Of a DNA stretch of 64,000 nt, positions 34,128 through 46,100 are shown piece after piece. The notes under the pieces were generated by a model. The model saw only the letters and a list, made by a program, of their open reading frames with translations, made no database searches and had not been told where the DNA came from. The position numbers and the translations under genes were made by a program. Each line of letters starts with the position of its first letter. Positions within the stretch are counted from its first letter, which is position 1. This DNA comes from Cliona cf. orientalis (lineage: Eukaryota > Porifera > Demospongiae > Clionaida > Clionaidae), in NCBI GenBank assembly GCA_963930775.1, contig OZ005696.1:2914001-2978000 (forward strand), written 5' to 3'.

Positions 34128-37100
34128 ATGGCTTGCTACCCTGGGCAACCGGGCGCCCTGCAGCAGCCGCTGGGCGAGCACGGAGCGCCTGGCCATGGAG
34201 TAGCATCAGCTATGGATCTCCACGAAGGTGAGTCAGTACATAGTCTAGCTACAAGGAGCACTCGAGCTTGGCATCCCCGGCCCTGCCAGATTTGCCATAG
34301 GGTATGAAAGGGCTGTCTACTTTTTTTTTTTATTGCTGTTGTATAGGGTATGACTGGAGGGAGGATCTGGGGAGGTTTATTATGAATATCATAAGTAAAT
34401 TTCCCTAGAGTAAGCTCAGGTAAATTATTGCTTGAAGCTACTTGTATTTAAACCGCTCATTATCAATCACCTTTAGTATGATTTCTTGCTCCCATGGGAT
34501 CAGTTGAGTGTGTGGAGGCATACGGGAGGTATATGGGAGGTGAATACTTGTCGTGATGCACTGTACTAGAAGTGAACGTGTATGCACAGATAGCCGTCTC
34601 TAGTGGCCAGACCACTGTTAAATGCGTTAACAGTTGCAATTCTTTTTTCAAAGCTGAAGCTTCTATGCCTTCAATTGCAGAGGCCTTTAGATCAATGTAT
34701 GACCTCTCTTTTACTGCACTGCTCTGTAGAGGATGGTATGAGATCACATTTGGAATCCAGATGGTGTTTCCATTTCAAGGCCGAGTCTTTTGTATGTGTA
34801 TATTTACCTAATTTTTCGGCAACCAGACGAACAATGTTTAGTCATGTACGTTTGTACATTTTGTATCTTTTTACTCTACGAATTGCATCCTTTCCAGATA
34901 GCCTGATGTCCTACAATTACTTTTCATAGCCATGTTCTTTTGTACATAATCTCCATATCTTCAGGGCCTTTCCTTAAAGCATTCAATGTATGACTTATCT
35001 ATTACTGCTCCATAGAGGATCATATTGACTGTTATTACGTAGATCATTTCAAATTTTTGGCAGTCTGGTGTTTCTTTTTCAAAGTCTAGTCTTTTGTATG
35101 TCAATCTAATTTCCGTACCTTCATCCTCTATTACCCAAACAAGCTTTGTTTAGTCCTGTTGTACTGCACTATAGAGGGGTCTGGGGTTCTTTTGAAGTCT
35201 TGGCCATTAGGGGGTACATGTATGTTGTCTTGATCTGAGTGCGTGTCAATTTGTGGTCTTCTTTGGCAAAGCTGTTGACAATAGATCAGGATGGCTCTGC
35301 TTGCTGATAAACATATAATATATCACATCACAAAGGCTGCAATAACAATTATTATGGTAGAGGAGTTTCCAGGAATTGGTTGAAATCAAGTAGCAAATAG
35401 TATTGAAAACAGGTTATTTATCCTCCACAGCCAATGCCAAACCTGAGAGAACCAGCCCTGGGCCAGCCAGCGCCTGCTTTATGAGAGACATACAAAACGC
35501 AAATCCACTTAGGTCTGTAATATAACAGAATGTCTATTGTTTATTTCAAAATTGTACACTGCCGATACTAAACTTGGCTGCTTTCATAGTATCAGTTTAG
35601 CAGGATTTTCCTATTATATAGTGTAACCTTGCGGGTACATGTACAGCGATGAAGTATCTTGATTAAATGCATATAATACTTCTGAGTTCAGAGTGTTGAT
35701 AGGCTTTTCAGCATTAATTGTTGGATTGTAGTAATATTATAATACGTAACATTACATGCACGTACCTTTTCTAAGCTAATCATGCAGACATTGTTGTCTT
35801 CCCTTTTCAAAAGGGGAAAGGGAATCTGGAGACTACTTTATACTTATGAAAGCCCACGTTAATTGTATCTAAAGTGTCTGGCCAGCAAGATGACTAGTGC
35901 CCTTGATTGGGAAGCATCAGTTTTTTTATGACTTCAGTAGACTAGCGACATGCAGCAACATTAGGGTAATATTGTTAGTGGTAGATCGGACAGACTTGTG
36001 GTAGGTAAAGTGGTTGCAACTGTGGTAGATATGAGGAGCTGTACAGGGATTTCCAACACTGAAGGTGGCCATTTTATAGACTGTGTTCTTCGTTATGGCT
36101 ACTAGTCCCTGGACTGAGTAGCCATGTTTCCTTTACAATCTGATATGATTTATATAGATTCGTGTTTAGCTGCTTGCTGGGGCAAATAATATGTATTTTT
36201 TGTTATGACAATAATTATACTAAGCACTATATATGACTGGTCCACTGACAGCTTAATATTGGAGCTGCATGTACAGATGGCAAGAGTGGGTATCTGTAGC
36301 TGTGTGGAGCGTAATTATTATTATTATGTCTCAATTATAATTATTGTCCCCATAATATTAATAATACATTGCATTATGTTCATGTACATGTATGTGCATA
36401 TCCTGTGATCATTTGATTAGTGCACATGGACATGACATTATCATAGGAACTCCCATTGTTGTCTATAATGCGGAGTAGATTGCTTGGAACTAATCGACGC
36501 TACGTACTAGCTGCATATTAATTGTATAATTTAATCGACTATTATAGTCAAGTTGAATGTAGCATGTACTTTGCATTATAATGTACATGTAGTTGATGCT
36601 GCTTATGTCACTACTAACATGCTAATAATAGCATCTAGTTATTATTTTGATCTTCCAGAATATCCAACTTTCTCCTTGTATACATATCTCCTGCAGGTGT
36701 AAATGGGTGTAAATACTATTGCTTGCAAACTTATATAGCATATTTTACTTTTATAGTATAGGTAGTGTACACGCTTATATGGCGAGTGAGTATCCAGGCT
36801 GCAAACTCGGGTTATTTTAATTAATGAAATGCAACTCATAATTTTGGCCTGCATTAATTTACTGCTTACCCAGAATATAAATTACCGTGGTGTCCCGGGC
36901 CGGGCAAGTGCCCACTCCCGGGTAAGCTAAGCGCCCATGTACCGCATTTCAAGGGGCCACTGTAGCAGCTTCTATACAAACGTATGGGATTTTAATCCCG
37001 GGTACTAAGCGCCTATGCGGGCCAAGATCACGAATTATATTTAAGCGCCCATATGCATGGGCGCTTACCCAGGACACTACGGTAGCTGCCAATATCATGC

Positions 37101-40100
37101 ATTTGCTGGTGATAACAGGTAGAACATTGATGCATGAGTGAATTATGCTCCCAATCATGTACATGTACCAGTTACCATTGATTTTTTTTTAGCAAAAGCA
37201 CCACCTTTGCATTTGAACTAGCTATCTATACTTTCCAACGCAAAGGCACTTATTCAAATGACTGACCAAATGTGTTTGAATGGCATAGCCAATAGCTAGA
37301 GCACTCCTTCCAGTTGGTATCCAGGGTGATAGAAGGGTCACAGCTGTGGCATTTATGATAAGAAATGAGCAATGTGTTTCTTTTACGCACCCACCACAGG
37401 CAAACCATTATGTCACGCTCTAGCCTCGTGCCTGGAATCACATGGAATATTTAATTTTAGATTTGCATGGTGGTTTGAAGTGGGAGAGGTGGGGGCCAAA
37501 TCTGATTAATTAATTATAGCCAGAGCAACGGAAACTACTGCATGCTTATTTGTTCCTGCTTCTTAAAATTATTAGATCATCCGATTAGAAACTTTTTTGA
37601 GAAGGAGCAAGCTTTACTAAGTGTGCATAGTGCAGAAAGAGTTGGGGCTGGAACTTAAAACCACCATGAGCACATATAATATTCCAGTGGTGGGGGAGGT
37701 GGGGGCCAAATCTGATTTATTAATTATAACCAGAGCAATGTAAACTACTGCATGCTATTTAATTTTGTTCCTGCTTCTTAAAATTATTAGATCGTCCGAT
37801 TAGAAAATTGTTTTTGAGAAGGAGCAAGCTTTACTAAGTGTGCATGGTGCAAGAGTTGGGGCTGGGCCGGTGGATGCAAATCCAAGGAAGGGGAACCCAA
37901 TGCAAGGTCAATACTGCTAAGGGAAGGGTGGAAGATTTGTGTATGTGTTAATAATAACCGTGACTCTGCATCAGATTTTTTTTCTGTGAGCTAGAATGCT
38001 AGCAAGAATGCTAGCAAGAATGCTAGCAATCATTAGAGGTTTTTGTTGTCATAAACCCGACAATCCTATATTAATTAGATAGTGTGTATTATATGAAGCT
38101 GCTATTCTTTGATCTAAGCGTACTCATTGCCCTCGTCATGTCATCAATCATATCATTCACTGGCCAGAGGATGCAAGAAATAATTAATTTTTTTACTTAC
38201 ATGTATTTCTGATTATTCACGCCTTTTCGGAGACCCTTGTGTTGCCTGGGAGACCCGCCTGCAGGCCTTACAGTATGTTTGATTGCATAATCCTTTTTCT
38301 TTAGCCTATGAAGTTATTCGAATTGAGTACCATTTCTCGGAAACTATACCCACAGCCACCACTGCCGTCCCCTCAACACTCGCATCCACCCCTTTGAGTA
38401 GAAATTCATTTCAAATAATATTGGCAACACACTCAAATGTACACCCTATGGATTCCTTATGCCACCCTTTCCGTTGCTTTGGAGCGGTTCCGACCAATCA
38501 GATTGTCCAGGATGTCCAGGATGAATCAGACGATGGCTAAGAGAGAGATCAAAGCAAAATATGTAACTAAGTTATATGTCTGATCCCATTAAAAAGAACT
38601 TTATGGTTTATCATTGGTGCAATAGTTCTGACACGGTCAATTTTGTGGTGACTACTTTGACCACTATTTCCACCAAAGCAGCACTGCTGTTACCACATAG
38701 ATTCTATACTACTATATAGTACTAGTCCTGGAAATGGTTTCCTTCCAAGAACACACTTATCTCCTGTATGGCTTGACACTTCTTGGTAAATGGTAAACTA
38801 ATCTCCTTTTACTGGGTCTGGCAACAGCCCACTTATAGGCAATATTTGGCATTTTTCTCACCGCCTGCAATAATTTTGCGGTGGTTTTAAATATAATTAT
38901 TCTTCTTTAAAGGATGGATTATTCATGGCCATCAAAGGTTGTATTTTAACTGACGCCATGCATCTGGTATTCACTCTGGGAATAAGTTTAATCACAGAGT
39001 GATTACTATGCCTTGCCTTAGTGCAGTGGTATGCAAATGCTTGAGCAGACTTGAGTAGTTGCTCGGAGCTGTATGCATGTAGGTGGGTCGGTATATTCAG
39101 CATAATCCTTGAAACAGGTGGGATCAGTGGCTCCAAATATGGAAGTTAATATACAATGGGACTATTCTGCAACCGTGGTTGTTCTTAGTTCATACTGTTA
39201 ATACTTGCAAAGTGATATTCTGCATAAGATATAATTATTGATATGTCATTCAATGATACATGCACTTTAGTTTCTTATGGTGTCTATATCTTTACTGATA
39301 ATTTAAAAACGTATTGCACAAGTGTGTGTGAGAGAGAGAGAATGAGAGATTTTGTGGGGAGAGGTGGGAGAGGGAGTAAGGATAATTTTTTTTGTTTATC
39401 TTTCGCTCTCTTTGGCCAAAACCCATATTAGCTTGGTTTGGCGTCAAAACTAGAAGGCTAGTGAGCTCTGTGTGTATCGCCCTGGAAACACGTGGTTACA
39501 GTAGTAGTAGTAGTGGCTATTGTTTGGTGTCGGATGCTTCATGTTTCTCTCTTAGCTACAATAATATTATATGCATCCATTGGACGTTCTAACTTAATCT
39601 TTTGTGTGGTCTCACTTGTCACGTTCGTGCACATAGTTACGGTTGGATTAGTGCAGGGGCTGTTAACAGATGATGGATGATGATCAATGATGATATACAG
39701 TGTAGTTTCTTTCTGTCCCATGACAATGGAGCCTATTGTGAAATTCAGACAAGATTCCTTTCCATAACTAACTATACTTTCAGTGTATGTATGACGTAAC
39801 ATTAAGAGGTAACCCCCCTTATTAAAGGCAATTAAGAGCAAACATATCGAGGTTTTGCTGTACACTATCAGTTTCCTGCAGCACTCTCTGTAGCTAGGAG
39901 AGAGCTCAACTGAAAGAATATTGTTTATTTACTACTATCAGCAATGGGCTAGTACTCCACTGAACCAGGGAGGAAGTGATGCTATAACAATACCAGTTTG
40001 TATTGATTTAGTTACTCTCTGTGTGTACTTAAATTCCAATTCCTCTAAAGTGATGTTGGGAGTTTCTCTTGATTATCACAAGTACAATTTTGTGTTCCTC

Positions 40101-43100
40101 AAAATATACAAAATTCCACAGTGTAGTGCTCATTCTCATTAATTTTTATGCACCTTCATGGGCTGTATGAGGTGCATTATTGAGTGCCCCCAATAATGTC
40201 ATAAAAATAATAATATATTAACTGATTTGTTTGTCCATGTCCCCCTTTCATCACCAGGCTACGATCATCTACACTCAACCCATAGCCAATAATTTGCCTA
40301 CATACTCATGACATCGTATATGTTATTATTATGCATTACAGATGCTGATCCTTGTGATTTTGAGCTTGATGATCCTGGATCTCTCAAACCTCACTCCACC
40401 CAGTCAACCATCAAATGGTACGTACATAATTTTGTACTTGCACTATTCATTTGGAATAGAACTGGTGTATTCTTATGTGTGTTAATACTATTATACATAG
40501 TTTAATTACTATAATAACAGAAAATTACTGCAGTTGTGAAAGAGTAACTTTCTTTGCCGATGGCTTGTTTCATTGTGAGCATAAAGTGAATCATAAATGC
40601 TAAAAAGGTTTTCTTAGCCTGGATGAAGCAATACCTACTCCATGCAACTAGTATGCCTTCTGAGTTTTCAACCAGAGAATATCCATAGTTTTAATAATAA
40701 TTTTGTCAGGGATGAGCTAAATAAACCCTGCACTGACTGTAAGTGCACCTCACTTGTGTTCATTCAAACTACAAAACATGTAGCTTAGCATAATAGAATA
40801 ATATGCTAAGGTGTGGTTCATTGACTAAGCCCCACAGTCACTAACAATTAATTAAACTTGGAAGGTTAATTGGATGTTCATAGCCGTACCAGTCTTCAAG
40901 CATTAGTGTACACGATACCCTATGCATAATATTTTCATCTATGCGTGCTTGCAGGCTTGAAGGTAACTACCACTATGAGGAGGGTATCTGTCTCCCTCGC
41001 AGTACCATCTATGAACACTACCTCGACTTCTGCCAGCGAGAGCAGCTACAGCCAGTCAACGCAGCAAGCTTTGGAAAGGTGTGAAATTAATATCAATGTG
41101 TGATAGTTATCGCATACAGATAGAGTATCTATTAACTGCAAATTAATGAGTTTTATTTATTCGCAAAGTATGCATGCATGAAACAAACGAAGATTCTTTG
41201 CGGACAACTTAACTGTTCAGTAAAACTTGCCGACGTTTCGACTAGATGCTCTAGTCATCCTCAGCAACTGAGAACAATGTCACTTCATATAATATTATAT
41301 GCATGCATAATTATTATACTGAAATAATAATGTAGTAGCTACACAATCAACCATTGCAATTATGATAACACTGCCCACATAAAATTAACAGCTACAGCTA
41401 TTAAGATTGAAGGATTAATCAACTGGGAGCATGTGGGATTTGGTAGGTTTTTTTAGTTTGGCCCCTGCCCTGGATTGGCTATAAAACTTGAGTCCATTGC
41501 ACCTGCTGCAAGCTGAAGTGTGCAGTGCATGTCACATGTCACCTAGCTGGTTTCTGTTTGGCTAATTAGTCATCGTCTGCAGGTACCTATGTTGGCTTCA
41601 TATCCACCAGGCATTGCGTCTACCATACAAGTTCCTTTTATCCTGCATAATGCTACGCTTTAGCTTGGATGAGTATGGCTGGGTGGCTGGGGTGTGGTGG
41701 GTGACTGTGGTGGGTGACTAGTACATGTACATGTGTGTATGTGGATTCCCATGCAATTCATATGTGCCTGAGTGAGGTCTGGTATCTGCATATATGGATG
41801 TGGTTATCCAAAAGCACTTTTTTGTCATAAAGTGAAGGGCTATGATCACATACGTACATGTGCATCAATAGTGGCCCTTTCATCATGCAATGTCATGGCT
41901 GGCCCCCCTCGTAATTATACTACATGTATTTCTTTTGATGTGAGACAAAATGATTGATGTGGTCATAACTCCATCCAAACCATACCTCCCACTATGCTTT
42001 ATTGTTTTCCTGGAAAGATCCCCGATTACGTCATGAATGAATGTGTTACTGTACAATATCATGTCTGTGAGAAATATCATGATTCATTATGTGTGTGTTG
42101 GCATACACTATAATTGTGTTCTCAAGGTGTGGGCGATTGTTTTATGATTGTGTGTGTCTCTCGTTTCTCTCTTTTGTAGATTATTCGTCAGCAGTTTCCG
42201 ACTCTCACCACGCGGAGGCTGGGCACTAGGGGACAGTCAAAGTTAGTGCAGTACCAGTGTACATGTACATGTATAGTGCATTATCTATTGGGTTATCTAC
42301 TCCTGATACATGCAGTATAGCCTTCATCTAGTCGGTGAATTTGTTGGGGATAATTTATTATCAAAATTTATGATAGTTACATGTTGGGTTCGCAATTCTA
42401 CTGGCCCAAGTCCTCAAAGTCTATAGCCCTTAATATTAGCAATGTAGACTGACCTATGGTGGACAATGTGGCTTTAATTGAGGAAGTTGACTGTACAAAA
42501 TTAATTAAGAACTTATTTAATTTACATAATATCCTATTGGACCTCTTTGAAGTGTTCAAGGTTCAGTAGGTTGGGGTTTGACCTGATGTGGTTCAGTTGC
42601 ATGATAAATTTTAAACGTCTATTGGTGTAGGTGTACAGATACTACATGTAACATGTTTGGTCTTGCATTCAAGATTGTTGCAATAATGTGCTCATGCAAG
42701 CCTATTACATATATTAGTTATCTGCCAGTAAATTACTGGCATGCATGAGATGCATGGAATGCACCCCAATTACTGGCAGATAACTATTTTGTTGGTAGTT
42801 GACCTCTGTTCATCATTGGCCTACTTTATGATGACCCAACCCCTTCCCATGGCCGGCAAATTGCCTATAAAAACTTTGGTTGCTAAGCAACTACCAACAA
42901 GTATACATATTACTCAACTATCATGCAAACATATGGAACAATATTATTGTTAAAGATTATACAGTTTTTTTTGTTACTGAGTGTGTGCTTTCATAGTGGT
43001 CTTGAGTGATGATCTAAGATGGTGTAGTCTGGCTGATGGCTGGCTCGTGGACCTGCATGCTAAGAGCTGCTACAAGCTCTCCCGGGAGATATACAAATTA

Positions 43101-46100
43101 CTCCTGAGTAGCAGTAGTTCTAATGTGGCTGATGCCACGGCACTAGACGCAATAATGACACTTTGATAGCGAGGGTCAACCTTGTAGTAGCCTATGCCAC
43201 CCACACTTAAGCTACACTTTTCGCCAAGCTCCCTAGCAACAAATACTTACATAGCCAGGACCTACTGTGTATAGTCAAGGGTCTATTTGTAGCTCTGGCA
43301 ATTTGTAGTAGCAGGAGCATAATGAGCATTGCTCTGTGAAGGTTAGTATGTACAGTGTACATGTACGTAGTTGCATACATGTGTGACCTTGGTAAAATCT
43401 GTAGCTAAAGTATGGGTGGAGCTGGAGCCCTTTGTCAGTAATGTGGTGAACTGGCTGGCCCCATGCTTGCAGCTAGGGAGAGAGGGAGGGAGGGAGAGAG
43501 ATCGAGGGATAGTGTTACAGTGCATACCTGAGTGGATAGCTGGAAGTGTGTTGGTTGTCCTGAGTGACCAGCTGTAGCTCTTTGTAGTGGGCTGGGATGT
43601 TTTGTAGTCTACAAATGCTCGAGTGGATTAGTGCTTCTAATCTGGCTGGGGTGACGTGACCGTTGCTCAGTGCTAGGAATGATTCACATATGGATGCAAG
43701 CAGTGAAAGACACTTGTAGTGGTACCATTTCATTATGTGAAAGTCGTTTCATTAGAGATGGCTACTTAAGTATAGAGATGGTATAGAATTATCCTGCTTA
43801 AACATTGCATGCATATTAATTTTTGTTAGGCTACATGTGCATATACAATCATGTATATAGTCCTTAAGCCTACATTTCACCTTTAAATTATGTAATCATG
43901 CCTTTTGTGTGATTTATACTAGCTTGCAAATTTACATGGTACATGTGCATGTGCATGTATCTAGATAGTATTTGCTGGTACAATCCTTATTTTTGTGTAT
44001 GTACATGTAGGTATCATTACTACGGTCTAGGGATCAAGCCTACGTCCAGGTACTACACACAGGAGTATATTCAGAAACAACAAAACCCTGGGTAAGCACT
44101 CTCAAGATTATGGTACAATGAAGTACATATGTACATGTGTGTTCACTAGTAAGGCTCCTGTCACTATCTGTACATGTTATTTGTGATTCATAATCATCAT
44201 GCTGTTTCTTCTCTCCCCCTCTCTCTCCTCCCTCTCCCTCTCCCTTCTCTTCTTGTTCCCCCTCTCCTTCTGCACATGCAGTACCACTAGAAAGGAGCCT
44301 GAAGCCAAAAAGGTACTCGTTTACATACGCAACCATGTATAGATCTTTAACTACCGTAAACTCTGGTTATTTATAAGCACACCCTGCTACTAACCGCATG
44401 CTCTCTTGATTCACACCTCTGCTCCAGTACTAGCGACAGCTGTATACGCCAATGCGATCAATCGATCGAGCTAGCACGCCTCACATCATGTGCCCAAATG
44501 TTTGTGGGTGTGGTTGTTCACCTTATTAGCTCATATCCTTTATTAAGCACATGTATAATAATATACTATCATTCCGTTTACGGTTATAAGTGCATGCGCT
44601 TATTAACCAGAGTATATGGTACTCCCTCTTATCCCTCCAGCCTCATGCCTACTATGCTAGTAAGGACAAGCCGAGTGCTGTTCTCCCTCCCTTCCCTGAT
44701 GTCAGTTCCTTGGAGCTCTCAGACTCAGTGCCTAAGGAGAAGCTGCATACCTTCATGGTCATGTACAGGGCCCACTGTCAGAGGGTGCTCGATAGCATCG
44801 TCAGAGCTACGTTTGATGAGGTGGGTGAATCAATGCAACGATCATGGTAGACTTCCCATGGGACAGATGAAGTTCTTTAACCTACCATCCCTAGTTTTTA
44901 AGGCTATTCTCCTAAGTGGGTCTTCCTTTATGCTGGAGTAGGTTAATTTGCCTGAGCATGCATTGGGAGAAAAGTGGTATCCCTGATTCTTACTGCATGT
45001 ATACACTATCTTGATGCCTATTAATGAATGCATTGCACCCCCCCCCCCCCCAAGGTGTATCTCAAATCTGTAGTTGTATTGCTAATAGTGAAATCTGTCT
45101 CTGCATGCAATTGTACATGTAACTTGTGGCGGTATACCCACTGAATACTGCAACTCTTGCTGATGCAGGTGGAGAACTTTCTCCTTCACTTCTGGCAGGG
45201 TATGCCGAACCACCTCCTCCCAGTGCTCGGCAGTGACACTGTCATTGACCTGGTAGCCATCTGTGACAGCACTCTCTACAAGGCAGTCTCCAACGTATTC
45301 ATATCATCACCACTACAGATGATACCAGAGAAGTAAGGCGATTAATAAAGAGTGATTCATTAGGTTAAAATTACTTGCTAGGAAGAGTTTCGTGCTATGC
45401 AAATCATATTACTGCTCAATTGAATACATAATTGGAAGCCTACTTGTGTTCGTGAACATAACTCTGACTGGCTCTACATATTGCTTTACAGTTCCAAGAA
45501 GCTTCTTGAACATGATTACAACTGTTCTGCTGCGTATATACCTGTAGTACCTGCTTGTGCTCGCCTGCACTAGAATAGTATGCATACTTTTTACTGCTTG
45601 TAGAGCAGTTTGTTGGTGAATTCTGCCTATAGTTGTAGTGCATGTACATGTACATGTACATATGTACGTGCATGCATATACATGTACATGTACCAGAACA
45701 CGTGTATCAGTGATTTAATCTCTGTATATTTATAGTGTTGCTCAAGAGGTGCAGCGGTTTTCCACTAACCTGAAGCCATGGCTGGACTCGGCACTCAAGG
45801 GACTGCCGGAGTCACTCAGGACTGTCAAACGAAATGGTAAGAAAAGCTTATTATTTTATTTAGAAAAAGAATCTGTTATATACAGCATTCTCTCATGGAA
45901 TAATCATTGCAAACCATGTGAAGCGTATTATAATTCTTATGTACATTTAGTTGCAGATGTGTTCAGTCAGAGTCTACAGAGGCAGAAATCTCTCATGCAT
46001 CTTGCTGATGTAAGCAGTTAAGGTTACAAATTATCAGTAGTATTTTCTCCGGAAGAGGATATTGGTGGTTTTGTGGGGGGACCTACATGTACAGTGTGTA

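Larger units (their letters stand above)
34228..40341. other. RFX intron 1 (6.1 kb)
   Basis: Contains an exon-like segment at 35431-35512 with good splice signals but the wrong exit phase for exon 2, a complete TA-flanked MITE (36885-37082), a direct duplication (37481-37866) and a Ser/Thr-rich open frame at 38283-38540 preceded by a CTTTAG acceptor. None of these is required by the protein. A large first intron before the DNA-binding exons may carry regulatory elements, but I see no specific motif to report. Confidence 0.6.

Noticed and set aside
38283..38540. 85-aa Ser/Thr-rich frame in RFX intron 1 with an upstream CTTTAG acceptor
   Set aside because: It could enter in phase from RFX exon 1 but ends in a stop without a donor and resembles no RFX segment; kept only as a note for transcript checking.
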